In this document: positions 11,891-23,990 of the stretch, one piece after another
Numbering within the stretch: position 1 is the first letter of the stretch
How the letters are laid out: every line of letters begins with the position of its first letter
NCBI RefSeq assembly: GCF_030445035.2
Contig: NC_080677.1
Span: 29,337,513-29,401,512 of the forward strand
From: Dasypus novemcinctus
Taxonomy: Eukaryota; Chordata; Mammalia; Cingulata; Dasypodidae
Reading direction: 5' to 3'
Length of the DNA: 64,000 nt
Translations under genes and position numbers: made by a program
Notes under the pieces: generated by a model
Seen by the model: only the letters and a program-made list of their open reading frames with translations
Database searches by the model: none
Told to the model about the DNA's origin: nothing

Positions 11891-13040
11891 GTGAGACGCG
11901 GCGGGCCACGACGCGACCGCGCAGGACGTTCGCGGTCGCCTGCCTCCCCCGGCGGGTTTGCTCCCCCAGCCCTCCTCGTCGCTCCCCAGCCTTCTCGCCT
12001 CGCTTTGCCTCCGAACTCGCGGGTGACGCTACCCCGGCCGAAAGCCCCAGGGAGGTGGGGTTTGGGGTCTCTGGGTGATCTCCGGAGAGGCGGCGTCTGG
12101 CCAGGATCAGGAATGAGAGGGGTTCAGGCTCGTTGGCTCCTGGGGCGAGGGAGAGGGACGCCCTATCCCGGGGCTCGGGCAGGCAGCCTAACTGGAACCT
12201 GCCTCGGCTCTCGACACCCCATCCCCTTCTCCAGCCCCCTCCTTTTCGTTAACTCTTGTAAAACCCCAAGCTGCTTTTCCTGTGTTTTCTTTCCCTGGCA
12301 TCCAAGTTGCCGTCCCGCTGGAGGGTATGCCTGCTCCCCACCTTCGGGCGCTCCCCGCCCAAGCCCGCGGGCTGCTCGCGGGGATGGGGGTTCGGTGCTC
12401 GCTCGGGCTTGGCGCGGGTGGCTGAAGCAGCCAGGCACCTGCCTGGGAAGTAACGCACCTACCGCGCGGGCTGCCCGCGGCCTTGGCTGCCTGGAGCGGC
12501 CCGCTGCGCTCGGCCGGGCTCTGCCTGCCCCGGGCGTCCACCTGGTCCTCGAGCGCCGAATTGTGCCCGGAGCAGACGCGCAAGCTGTTGCTCTCATCTC
12601 CGTGGGATTTGACACAACTTCCCTCCGTGCTGCATCCGGGAGGACTCTTTGCTGGGGTTTAGAGCATGACAGCGCCAAGGAGCCCAAGCGCTTAAAGGTG
12701 AAGGGCATTCGTGTATTTCTGAGATGACGGCCCACCTCGTTTGTCTTGGCCTCCTTGGTTCGCTTGACTTGCCGGGAGCCCATTATTTGGAGACATCACT
12801 TATGAGGTCTGAGAGGAATGTGGTCTGCAAAGCATGGGTGTTGGAGAAGGACGCTTAAACTTTAGGGATTGCAGAGAACTCGGGTTAGGGATTTAAAAAA
12901 TGCCCATTAAACCCATCTGCATTTTATGAAGCTGTCATTTGCCCCGAGCTGACCTCGTAGAGTTGTTAGATAATATGGATTTTCTGTTTAATTGTGGCTT
13001 GCAAGTGCCTTGAATTAAGCTTGTGCCCTGCTTCCAGGTG

Positions 13041-13041
<1 letters not shown>

Positions 13042-13075
<34 letters not shown>

Positions 13076-13160
13076 TGTGTGTGTCTGTGTGTGTGTCTGT
13101 GTGTGTGTGTGTGTCTGTGTGTGTGTGTGTGTGTCTGTGTGTGTCTGTGTGTGTGTCTAC
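13042..13160. repeat. GT/GTGTCT-rich microsatellite-minisatellite
   Basis: About 120 bases of alternating GT with regularly placed CT interruptions, giving higher-order units such as GTGTGTCT. Several overlapping Cys/Val-rich open frames here are artefacts of the repeat. It lies about 1.15 kb downstream of exon 1 and is likely to vary in length. Confidence 0.95.
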
Positions 13161-14904
13161 TACCGTGTTCCAAGCCTGGCCAGAAGATGCATCATCTGCA
13201 GAGGAAGCCTATGTTGATTCAAAATGGCAGCATATAAAATTCAGGCAAGGAGGAAGCAGCACAGACTACAGCCAACATCAGCTGCCCCCTGGCTTAGGCC
13301 TGGGTGAGGGGATCAGCGGGCCTGAAGGCCCCAGCAGGCCTTGCTGCTGTCAGCTTTCGGGAGTCTGATTCTTATGGAAGGCTAGATTTTAAGGTGCTGC
13401 AATGTTCTGGGGATGTTAATTGGGAAGTCTGGGGAGCTGTAATTTCTCTAACTTACCAAAACCTGGCACAAAGACCTAATCTAAACTCTCTGGAATTTTG
13501 ATCTGGTTTTCTCCAGGCTCAAATAAGTAGATTTATTTGGCTGCTGATGTCTGTCTGTAGCATAACTTCCGTGTTGTTTTGTACCTGCAAGTAGATCTTA
13601 AAAGAGATCGGTGTTTAGTGTAAACATCACCCAAGAACAGTGCACATACCAAATACCAGGTTCTTAAAGCAGGTGTCATGGGAAGAACTGATTTAGCGCC
13701 GAAGAATAGCAAGTTCTTGAAAGGTGACTCATTTTAGGATATGCATGTATATTTTAAGAGCCTTTTTTTCCCTTTTCATGCTGTGCTGCCAGCCATCTTC
13801 TCATTTAGGAAGGAGGGGGATGCATGAGGAGGAAAGTGCTTCAGGGATAATGGAAGGAGGAGGACGATTAATGCAAAGGTTTGGAGTGGCAGTCAGGAGT
13901 TGCAGTGTCTAGAAGTAGCTTGAAAAAGCACTGCTGTGAACCCCGTTTTACAGCCCTGGATTATGAAACCACCAGGGTACAGGGGCTCCCTAGGTCCTAT
14001 ATTAGCTGCCTGGCAACTGAAAGCCAGGTTTTGTAACTCCCCAGTCCAGGGTTCCTCTTGCCACCTTTCCAAGCTAGGGGGTAGGAAAGGCAAACTTGTC
14101 ATTATTAGGATGGCAAATACTTTGAGCAATGTGCACCAAACTGTAACATGAATTTTAAAAATCTATAGGTATTTAAAGTAAGTGACTACCACTTAGTTTC
14201 TGAATTTAAGCCCATATGACTTCTTAAACTCTGTTTACCTAGTGATCAGAATGCTTCTATATGTAAGATCCAAACCATGATTTTAGTCAAAATCTTTGAG
14301 ATAAGAAGTACATTCTTTGATTTAAAAAGGATCCAAAAGGGGACATGTAATAGCTTTTGAATTTATCTAATTTTAAGTAAAAGTGATTTAAAAATAACTT
14401 AGAAACAGCACTGAGGACAGAGGCTTTATGCTGTAATTTGAATTTGAATTCTTCTCTGAGTCATGTACCAGTGACCCCAGATCTAGCAAAGCAGAGCTAG
14501 AATTTGTGCTTGGGTTGGTGTTTGTGCAGAGGAAGTAAGGATATGAAAAATAATTCTTCCTGGCATCCTGTACCTTCACAGCCAGTGACCCACAGAGTGA
14601 GAAGGTAGATGGAACACCAGGAAAGGGAGAATAATGTGAGACAGTGAAGCAGATAGGATTGGTTAGTTTAAGTGGAGAGATGCTTGTGAGGCATTTGCCA
14701 TTCATATAAAATAGTTTGTATTAGCGCATGAATGTGAAGACTCATGCCAAAGATATTTAAAATATGTGCCATTTTTGTTATAGAACAATAGAAATATAGA
14801 TAAGCAAAAGTTATTTTTTAAAAATCACCTGTAATACTCCCATTCAGCAATAATCAGTTATTTTGAAAGTTTGGGATCATTTTCATTGGAATGAGAATCT
14901 AGTT

Positions 14905-15450
14905 CTACATTGTCTAATTCAGTAGCATATAGCCACATATGGCTATTGAGCCCCTGAAATGTGTCTCTTCTGAATTGTAAAATATACACTGGGTTTTGAA
15001 GATTTAATATGAAAAAAGAATGTAAACTATGTCATTAGTTTTTTATATTAATTACATGTTGAAATAATATTTTGGATATATTGAGTTAAATAAAATATTT
15101 TATTAATATAGTTGTACTAGTTCCTTTTTTAAAAGATAAATTATTTATATGTACCTTTATATTTACTGGCTTCTTTACTATTTTTTAGACTTCTAAATTT
15201 TAAATAGTTTCAAACTTATAAGACAGTTTAAAAAATAATACAAACTCTATACAGAGAACTTAACGTACCCCATCTCCCCAGCTACCCAAATCTACCAATT
15301 TTAAGCATTTTGCCACATTTGCCATATCATTCTATCCATCCGTCTGACAACCCATTTGTTGACCTATCTATCTATCCATTTTTCCATTTTTTTACCAGCT
15401 CCTTTGTGCTTTTTAAAATGTGGCTACTAGAAAATTTAAAATTACATATG
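14905..15450 (+). mobile_element. hAT-like MITE interrupted by an L1-like 3' fragment
   Basis: Left part 'attgtctaattcagtagcat' with 'gccacatatggctattgag', and right part 'gtggctactagaaaatttaaaattacatatgtggc', match a common mammalian hAT-type element (compare 27.06 and 31.15 kb). Between them, roughly 15.19-15.41 kb, sits an AT-rich piece resembling the L1-type 3' sequence seen at 24.5 kb. Family name not assigned. Confidence 0.5.
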
Positions 15451-15832
15451 TGGCTCACATCTTTCTTCCATTATATTGTTCATTAACAGGAAGTGGAGGT
15501 TGGTTGAGATACATAATACTGTTTGTAGAACGGGCAGGTAAGCAGAGAGAAGACTGGGATAAAATGGAAGGAGGACAGAGACACAGTAGATGTAGAGGGT
15601 GAGTCCATAGTGGCTACGACTGCTGGGTTAAGAGACTTTATGAAGCATAAATAGCTCACTGTGTGGTGATTCAAGCTTCAGAGTCATGGGCACTGAGGTT
15701 GCAAGAGGTTGTGGTGGTGGGATGGTGCCTAGGATAGTGATAGGGCAGTGCTGAGAAATCTGTGCAATACCCTGGAAAGTAACTAGTTCCTTCCAAATTC
15801 TGTACATCTGTTTTCCCTCATCAAAATAAGAT

Positions 15833-15919
15833 GACCGGTTATAGCTCAATTGGTTGAATGCCTGCTTCCCATGTGTGAGATCCTGGGTTCGATCCTCGGT
15901 GCCTGCTAAAAAAAAAAAA
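15833..15919 (+). mobile_element. tRNA-Ala-like SINE monomer with intact A and B boxes
   Basis: A 75-base tRNA-Ala-like unit with A box TAGCTCAATTGG at 15,842 and B box GGTTCGATCC at 15,886-15,895, followed directly by a 12-base A tail. The anticodon-arm position reads CTTCCCATG where tRNA-Ala has CTTAGCATG, and the stems are imperfect, so this is a SINE and not a tRNA gene. It is the only DAS-type copy inside SCRN1 that lies in the sense orientation. Confidence 0.8.
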
Positions 15920-16219
15920 TCTGTAGTTTGCTTATGAACTTGCTCTGCTCTAAACCACCATTAAAAACCAGTGTTTAGAGTTAGTACTTAAGTGATATTT
16001 TTTGAGTGAATATTATCAGTATAAAATAACATATGGCTCCAACAAAAATATGATTTTATGGTATTCAAGGAGTACTGTCTTGATATGCCAAAGTTTTGTA
16101 ACTTAGTAAGGATATTACCTTCATTGGACTTGTACTTCTGAAAGTCTTTTTGATTGAGTATGCTGTACCATGGGCTGGTTATGTTAACTGAAAAAATAAA
16201 GTCACTACCTGGAAAGAAA

Positions 16220-16400
16220 AAAAAAGGAAGGACCCAGGCTGCAAGTCAGGGACCTGGGTTCTAGCTCTGGTTCTGCCTCTGAATAGGAGCATGACCTTTC
16301 ATAAGTCAGTTATCGAGTCACTTATCAGAATCCTTTTTAAAATGGGATGAACAAGAGCTGTCCATCAACTTCACAAGATGGTTTCTATGGGGTGAGAATG
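16220..16400 (+). mobile_element. MIR SINE fragment
   Basis: Core order 'gacctgggttctagctctggttctgcc', 'gcatgacctttcataagtcag' and 'cctttttaaaatggg' is typical of MIR in forward orientation. Confidence 0.6.
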
Positions 16401-17149
16401 GTGTATTTAAAACACAAGGGATTATTATACTTGATATTAATTTATTAAAATACTACACGCTGAGATTAATTTTACTTATATAACCTTGTACACGAGAACC
16501 TCTTTCCCACCACCCAACACACACCCTTCTTCTGGTTCTGCCAGTGGAAGTACTCTTATTGATTTCATAGAAGGAGACGTAATTTCAGTTTTGCTCTTGA
16601 CTTTAATGAAATTCTTGCTGGTCTGAATGTCTGAATGTGGCTACATTTCAAAGATGCATCAGTACATGTGTATCTTCATACATGAAAACAACACAAAATG
16701 TATATAAAAGGTGTGGACAGTTTTCTTTAATGGACCTTTACATTTAGTCCACTATGTCCCTAGCTAGGATTCCTTATAGCTGTGATATTTGTCAGAGATT
16801 CTGTATGATACCTTTCCACTTCCTTTTCTCTCTCACTTCCCACATTTAGTTATTTCAGGATTGATGGTAGCAGTTATTCTGTTTATAGACATAAAGCTTC
16901 AATTATAGATCTTAACAATAAGTCCACTTTTCCCTTTTTAAAAAATTTTTTATTTATTTTTAATTTTTAAATTATTTATTTATTTTTTGTTTTTTATTTT
17001 TTTTTCCACTTTTCCCTTTGATCCCAGTGGGTTGGATATCAGTTAGAAAAATTTAAAGGACTGTATAAATAATTGAATAAAGTAATTTACATTATGGTGT
17101 GAATCGATAGTGCTAAAGGTAATTTTATCTTCAAAAAGTAACTAACACA

Positions 17150-18540
17150 AATGACTTTTAATTTGGCAGGTTTGGCCAAATTCCCCAAAATTCCTCTTTC
17201 CCTACACACTTACTAAGACTGAATGTGATCAAACTTTTTAAATCATTGCTAATCTCATATGTTTAAATAGTATCTTATTTTAATTTAGTTCTTCAATTAT
17301 GAGTGAGATTGAATATCTTTTAGTAAGTATACTGGCTGTTTGTACTAATTTTTCTTTTTTTTTTTTTTTTAAGACTTATTTATTTTATTTTTATTTCTTT
17401 CCCCTTCCGCCCCCCCCCCCCCCCAGTTGTCTGTTCTCTGTGTCCATTCGCTGCATGCTCTTCCTTGTCTGCTTCTGTTGTTGTCAGCGGCTTGGGAATT
17501 TGTTTTTCTCTTTGTTGTGTCATCTTGTTGTATCAGCTCTCTATGTGTGCAGCACCACTCCTGGCCAGGCTGAATTCCCTTTCATGCTGGGCGCACTCAC
17601 TGCGCGTAGGGCTACCTCACGTGGGGACACCCCTGCGTGGCACGGCACTCCCTGCGCACATCAGCACTGCGCATGGGCCAGCTGCACACGGGTCAAGGAG
17701 GCCCGGGGTTTGAACCGCGGACCTCCCATGTGGTAGGTGGACGCCCTAACCACTGGGCCAAGTCTGCTTCCCTGTACTAATTTTTCTTTGAAGTACTGTT
17801 TATTTACTTTGCACATTTTTCCATTGGAAGTTCATCTTTTTCTTATTAATATACAAAGACCCCTTTGTATAGTAAGGAAATTATCCCTTTTGTTGTGTAA
17901 GTTGCAAATCTATTTCCTAGTTTTTCATTTTTAAATTTTTGCCCTGCAAGCAGTTTAAAATTAGTTTATAATTAAGTCTATCAATATTTTCCTTTGTGAG
18001 TTATAGACTTTTTTTTCTTACTTAGATAGGCTTTTCTCTCTCTGATGTTATTTTCTTAAATTTACCCATATGTTTTGTATTTTTATGGTTTCATTTTTGT
18101 AAGCATTTACATTTTTTAAGTTATAATGGTTTGTTTTTTTTATAGTTTAATACCACATAAAGCTAGTCTCTCCTCAATAGTTTTATTTCTGAAACTTCAT
18201 GACTAAGCAATCCCACATATCCTTTCCAGATGGACCTCAGGATCTTTTTTGTCCCATTTTCTTCAAAAGTCCTATGGGTATATTGATTGCTACCATATTG
18301 AATCCATAAATGATTTTAGGAAGGACTGTTGCCTCCATATAGCTTTGAATCTTTCCAGCAAAGGACAGGAACATCTCTCCCATAGAGACCTACTATGATC
18401 CTCATTGCGGGTTTTCACAGCTCTTGCTAGTAAATTTATCAGGAACTGGGCGATACCCCCATAAAGAAAACTCTGGAACTCCAGTGATGAACGGAGAGAA
18501 AAGCTCATACCAAAGAAGAGATGCTTCCTGCTCATGGTCT
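17150..18540 (-). mobile_element. L1 ORF2 C-terminal/3' region, antisense, split by a SINE
   Basis: The plus strand reads as reverse-complement L1: 'gagtgagattgaatatctttt', 'gcacatttttccattggaag', 'tttgttgtgtaagttgcaaat', and further right 'gggtatattgattgctaccatattgaatccat'. Numerous stops. The text resumes after the DAS-III insertion at 17,358-17,772. It is transcribed antisense relative to SCRN1. Confidence 0.7.
17358..17772 (-). mobile_element. DAS-III SINE, full length, perfect 17-base target duplication
   Basis: Reverse orientation: T-rich tail and 'aagacttatttatttta', a 15-base C run at 17,410-17,424, the 'gttgtctgttctctgtgtcc' block, the GC-rich body, and the tRNA-like head ending 'actgggccaagtctgcttccc'. 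The 17-base repeat TGTACTAATTTTTCTTT occurs at 17,341-17,357 and again at 17,773-17,789, an exact match that suggests a relatively recent insertion. Confidence 0.96.
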
Positions 18541-18559
18541 GGAAGTTGGAGACAGGTCA

Positions 18560-18780
18560 GCCTGGTGGTTAAGTGCAGTGGCTCTTGGCGTTAGAGTCTG
18601 AGTTCCCACTCTACGGCTTTATTTTATATGACTCTAAGCAAGTTACTTAACCACTCTTTACTGCAGTTTTTCACCTGTAAAATATGGATAATAATACCTG
18701 CATAATAGGATTATGCGATTATGGCATGTTATTAAGTGAATGCTTAATGTTTTAACATAAAATTAGATTTTGTGATTACG
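18560..18780 (+). mobile_element. MIR SINE
   Basis: Contains 'gtggttaagtgcagtggctc', 'aagcaagttacttaaccactc', 'cacctgtaaaatatggataataatacctgc', the classic MIR core followed by its tail. Moderately diverged. Confidence 0.75.
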
Positions 18781-19930
18781 ATTCTTTTACTCCTCTGTCA
18801 AAGGAATCTTTAAGTTCAGTATCATCCCAATCAAATGCCCAGAGGGACTCTGGAAACATTTCACCAATTTTTCAAAAAGTTCACCTTGGGAAATAAGCAG
18901 GTGGAAGAGCCAAGAAATGTAGAAAAGAGCCCTTGGGGGTGAGGGAGGTTACGTACCTGCATTATATCTGAGGCAGGCCAGCCACCCCCACCAACACTTT
19001 GTGCCTGTCCTGTAATAAGTGATCGGCATATCCTTTCCATCATTCTCTGTCCCTTTGCCCTCACTCCCTTGCCCACCCCAATCTGGGCCTAGTGTGGAAA
19101 TGTCCTGGCAGCTCTCAGGTTTGGATACAGTGCTCTTGTGGATTGGGAGGGATGGCTAAGAGCATGCACTCCCATTCTCATTACAACAGGTGAGGTCCAT
19201 GAGTTCCAGGAAGGCAAGAAGTGAGGTGTCAGTTAATCCCTCCCTCCAAAACTTCTGGCATCATTTGAGTTGGGGATGGGGATGGACTGAACGGGGTGAA
19301 TGTTGGGGGGTGCAGTCAGGGTGCCTGGAAAGGAGGAGCTGGGGGCCTCCCATCCTGAGCCTCGCCTGGAGCAGGGAGAAGGAATGAGATGGTTAATGTT
19401 CTCTTCTTTTTTTTCTGAATGGTCATATATTTAACCTAAATCTTCTAGTGCTTAATGGGATTACTGCCCTACTCTCTTGGTTGTGTACACGAGTGCCTCT
19501 TCGTCCAGGCAATAAAGACCTTTTTAGCTTCATTTTCCCTCATGACTGAACATAGAGCTTGTTAGGGGCTCAAAATGCATGTTGGTAATTCATCTTTCTT
19601 AAAATCCTAATTAAAATGATCTAGTGGTCAAAAGCTCTCTTGAATATCTCCCCCCCCCCCCAAAGTAAAACCTTAGCTTTTTTTTTACTTCACTTAGTGC
19701 CCTAGTGACCTGAAAGAATTGACATGTTTTAAAGTGTCCTTCTTAAGCACTAAAGTAATCAGATTTTTAAAACTTATTAAAAAACCTATGAAATGATATG
19801 AGCATTCTGTATAAAAAATTTTTAAACTACGTAACTAGATGAAGTAAAATTTAAAGCTTCTATTTCCATATCCCCACCCTTAATCTCATTCCCCTTTCTC
19901 AGATATTAATCTTTCTAGGCCCTTTTATAT

Positions 19931-19972
19931 CCTCTCTCTCTCTCGCTCACTCACTCACTCTCTCTCTCTCTT
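19931..19972. repeat. TC/TCAC simple repeat
   Basis: A run of CT dinucleotides with a block of CACT units, inside an AT-rich stretch that may be an L1 3' UTR remnant. Confidence 0.9.
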
Positions 19973-21187
19973 TATATATGTGTATCTATGTGAATACATG
20001 TGGTATATCCTTATATTTGCATAAATGTATATGTACACACACATATGCATGTACATGTACACTAATATATTCATTTATATGTATATAGGTTCCTTTTTTA
20101 TAACAATATGGGATAAATTCCTAATGGTAAAACCCAGCAAATAGCTCTAGCTTTGAAGGATATTTGCAAAGTATTTTTCATTTCTGTGTTTGCTAGACAT
20201 AAAGTAACCTGGTTTCACATAATAGGCTTTAAATCTTACTTAAAATAAGGTTATTTCCTCTGTTTAGCTAACTTTTTACAGGGACAGATAGTTAAGTGGT
20301 CAACTATCATTTTAAGAATGACTGGGAAACTTTTTAAATCCCAGTTTACAGAGTTCACAGGTACATATCAAATCACATTAATAGGAAAAGATCAGAATAG
20401 ATAATGTGCTATTTAGATGGGAGAGGAAAACAGATTGTGGGAAAAGGAAGGTCATAATTTAAAGCAACCTTGCCAAATTAGTGGGCACAATGGCAGCAGT
20501 GTCAGAAATGAGAGCAGAAGGAAATGAAAGGACCTAAATGTGGCTCTCTAAGTAATACCCAGATCTTTCCCACAGAGAATGCTTTTGGCAGCTGATCACA
20601 CGCCTGCCTATTTCAAACAGATTCTTCTTCCTTTATCTCCATTATCATTATATTCCTAGGAACCACACCTGGAATTAAACGGAAGTATCTAATTTATTGT
20701 CTTGATTCATGTGACAGAATTCATATGTCTGTCTGACTCTCTCTTTAAAGAGTCATAGTGTGTCCTCTTAGAGTGATTATCCTGACTGCACAGGTCTAAC
20801 CTATATCATTAATGCCATGCAAGCATATTTTTTCTTTCTTTTTTTACTGTGAAAGGTAGAAAACTATCTTCCAGCCAACTCTGTATTAGAAAACATCTTT
20901 CTTAAAAAGTACTTGATGTGATTATAATTTTCTAATTTGGTGAGACTGAATGAAGAATGAATACTACTTAAGCTATTTATTCTTTCCCAGGTTTTAAATT
21001 GTTGAATCCATGAGGAACTGATGCCATTCCAACCCTTTCTTCTCTTCCCCTTCATGGAAAAATCCCTAAAAAGAGCTCTTGTAAAATGCGCATGCAGCCT
21101 GAAATTCTTATAAAGTGGAACCCTATTTAAATGCACCAGAGCAGTGGACAGAGGGTCACTGAATGTGGTGGAATTTTTGAAAGTGAT

Positions 21188-21596
21188 TCTCCTCCCCTCC
21201 CCTCCCCTTCCTTCCCCCCCCCCCCCAGTTGTCTGCTCTCTGTGTCCATTTGCTGTGTGTTCTTCTGTGTCCGCCTGTATTCTTGTCAGCAGCACCCGGA
21301 ATCTGTTTCTTTTTGTTGCGTCATCTTGCTGCGTCAGCTCCCCGTGTGTGCGGCGCCATTCCTGGGCAGGCTGCACTTTCTTTTGCGCTGGGCGGCTCTC
21401 CTTACAGGGTGCACTCCTTGCACGTGGGGCTCCCCTACGCGGGGGATACCCCTGCGGGGCAGGGCACGCTTTGCGCAACAGCACTGCGCCTGCTGGTGGT
21501 CCAGCTCATCACACAGGTCAGGAGGCCCTGGGTTTGACCCTTGGACCTCCCCTGTGGTAGGCAGATGCACTATCCCTTGGGCCAAATCCGCTTCCC
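21188..21596 (-). mobile_element. DAS-III SINE, nearly full length
   Basis: Reverse orientation: pyrimidine-rich start with a C run near 21,215, 'gttgtctgctctctgtgtcc', the 'cattcctgggcaggctgcac' block, GC-rich body, and head ending 'gggccaaatccgcttccc' at 21,596. The A-rich tail normally found next to the C run is absent. CpG density is still high. Long open frames here on both strands come from the SINE. Confidence 0.93.
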
Positions 21597-23074
21597 TGCA
21601 AATGGTCCTTGAATCCATATTTGTCCCGACATTGAATACAGACTACATAATGGCCCATATGTATCTGTACTACTATTTTCAAACGTGTATAGATTCTGTT
21701 GTCATTTAGTACATTCAAATCCATTACAAGTATTTATAAACTTTGAACATATATTCATTATATACATATTTTTTCTAACCAATCACAATGACTATTAGGT
21801 GGAGGTATCCATGAAATTTTTTTACTTTAAACATTGGGAAACACTACGCAAGGAAATTTTGCATTGTAGAGCAATTCTAGAGTGACTTGAAGAATACTTT
21901 TGTAAAGTAATCAATTACCCACTAATTTATCTAAAGAATAAATGTAGATTTTGAAGCATAACATTCCATTTGACTATAGAAAACATTTCCTTAGTTTTAG
22001 TCTGTCATATGATTCAAGACAATAAATTAGATATTTCCATTTAATTCATAGGTCTCATTGCACCTATACCTTGCAAATGAAGTAGAATTGGATGTGGCTA
22101 AAGTTAAAATTTTCCATGGCTTGAGCTGTTTTTTTGTTTAAATAGTTATTTTATTTTCCAAAGTCTCTGCCCTTTTGCAGGGCTGTGTGTGTTAATTGCA
22201 ATGGATTGGGGTAAATAATTATTTTGATTTCAAATCTTCCTTCTCTTTTAAAAAATATTTTCATTAGGAATTCTGCATTTTCATGTGAAAAATTTGAAAA
22301 TTTGTGCATTTATAAAGAGGTTAAGAAATCATCCATGCTTCTATGACCCGGAGATACTAAACTCTTAACATTTTGTTGCATTCCATTATGATCTTTTTCC
22401 ATTATCTGTCCAGATAATATACATAATTTAATACAATATATACATTTGTGAGACCTCTTTTTAGTTCACCAACTTGTTCCCACATATTTATATATTTCTC
22501 AGCTTTTCATGATCAATTACAGAAAATAAATTTGTTTGTGTGGTTTTGAATTCTTTGATCATCTAAATGGCTGTACTTTGTGGCAGGGAGGAGATATAGC
22601 AACAAAGGTCCAATAAATTATCTGGGGTTATAATCAAGTTGAGTAGCTTTTAGTTTCCTGGGGTTTTTGATTTTTGATTTTTCAATAGGTGCTCTCTTCA
22701 TTTCCCTACCACTTATCACCCAAATTGTAGTATTTGGAAAGGAATAACAAATCAATGTGATAATTTCATTTAGTAAGAAAAATTAGCCAAAAGACCTTTC
22801 TTAGTAGGACCTACTGATTGAGAACTTTTCAGCTGCATGAAATGATATTTAGCTCTTCTGTTTTCTAGGACAAATTCTCATTTCCTATCCAAGGCAGAAG
22901 AGACATCAAAGTAACCAAAGGATTTACCTTCTACCTATTTTGAAGAAGACTTTTTTAAAAAGGCATTTATAAAGAGCTGGATGAGACTTCATTTCTTTAA
23001 AGTATTGAAAAATGTAAAACATTTAAAAAACCTTTAACAGTCCAGATTGGCACACAGTCTTATTTCCCAATTCT

Positions 23075-23446
23075 TTTTTTTTTTTAAGACGTAATTAATT
23101 AATCCCCCACCCTTATTTGCTCTCACTGTCTGCCCTCTGTGTCCATTTGCTCTGTGCTTGCTCATCTTCTCTTTAAGAGGCACCAGGAACTGAACCTGGG
23201 ACCTTTCATCTGGAGAGAGGTGCTCAGTCACTTGAGCCACCTTTGCTCCCTGGTTTGTTGTGTCTCTCATTGTCTTTCCTCTTTGTGTCTCTTTGTTGCA
23301 TCATCTTGTTGCATCAGCTTGCAGCACTTGCCCATCGTGCCAGCTTGCTCTCTTGATTGTCTTCTCCAGGAGGTACCAGGAACTGAACTGGGACCTCCCA
23401 TGTGGGAGGTGGAAGCTCAGTTGCTTGAGCCACATCTGCTTCCCCA
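23075..23446 (-). mobile_element. Dimeric DAS SINE with 13-base target duplication
   Basis: Two tRNA-Ala-like heads in the same reverse orientation, at about 23,177-23,250 and 23,369-23,446, are separated by a linker and followed by a T-rich tail (23,075-23,087). The whole unit is flanked by ATTTCCCAATTCT at 23,062-23,074 and 23,447-23,459, so both heads arrived in one retroposition event. Confidence 0.9.
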
Positions 23447-23807
23447 ATTTCCCAATTCTAAAACCAAAGGGTGGGAAAACACACCCTTGTTTTTCACACC
23501 AGTGGAGAGGAGATAGAATCCCCTTCCTTCAAGTTAACCAGGGATGGACTTCACCTACCTTCATCTTTAAAGCAGAGATACTGCTGCTGACGGCTGCTGC
23601 TGATTTCAGATCAAAGCAAATGGTTTCCTTGAATAAAATTGGGAGATAAGAATGGCAGTAAGTTGATGGGCTTTGAGGCTGAGTGATGGCTCAAAGGGGT
23701 TTATTGTACTGCTTTTATGTGTTTGTAAGTTTCCTTAATGAAAAAGAGCCAGGCAGAAAAAAAGACTACTGCTTTTGAGAAGCAAAGAGGTTAAATAACA
23801 TATACCA

Positions 23808-23990
23808 GTGGATTATCATACACTAGTCTGAACTGGCTGAATCAGAATTACCTGGGGCATCTGTTAAAAATGTCCTTCCCGTGACCTCACCTGGACCTAC
23901 TGAATCAGAAGCTCCAGTGTCGGGGTGAGGGTAGATGGTGTCCAGGAATTTGCCACTTTAACAAGATCCACGGATTGTTTTAATGCTTGG
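23808..23990 (+). mobile_element. MER5/MER20-like hAT fragment
   Basis: Landmarks: 'accagtggattatcatacac', 'cagaattacctggggcatctgttaaaaatg', 'ctactgaatcagaagctcc', 'gaatttgccactttaacaag'. Terminal repeats are degraded. Confidence 0.55.

Larger units (their letters stand above)
11340..12590. promoter_or_regulatory. CpG island, SCRN1 promoter
   Basis: About 1.25 kb of very GC- and CpG-rich DNA stands alone in an AT-rich window. It contains a palindromic E-box TCACGTGA at 11,704-11,711, a GC box (GGGGCGGAG) at about 11,732 and the putative exon 1 donor at 11,891. There is no obvious TATA box, which fits a dispersed-start, broadly expressed CpG-island promoter. Long open frames on both strands here come from the scarcity of AT-rich stop codons and are not genes. 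The only other GC-rich stretch is the 5' part of the RHOQ retrocopy near 53.8 kb. Confidence 0.85.

Noticed and set aside
11288..12727. A 479-codon open frame across the CpG island, with large open frames on the opposite strand
   Set aside because: Stops are rare in GC-rich DNA. The translation is Arg/Pro/Ala-rich with no known domain, it crosses the exon 1 donor, and both strands are open at once.
12994..13368. Open frames of alternating Cys and Val
   Set aside because: Produced by the GT microsatellite; no codon bias or splice context.
15833..15919. Possible tRNA gene
   Set aside because: Stems are imperfect, the anticodon region is altered and a poly-A tail follows directly, so it is a tRNA-derived SINE.
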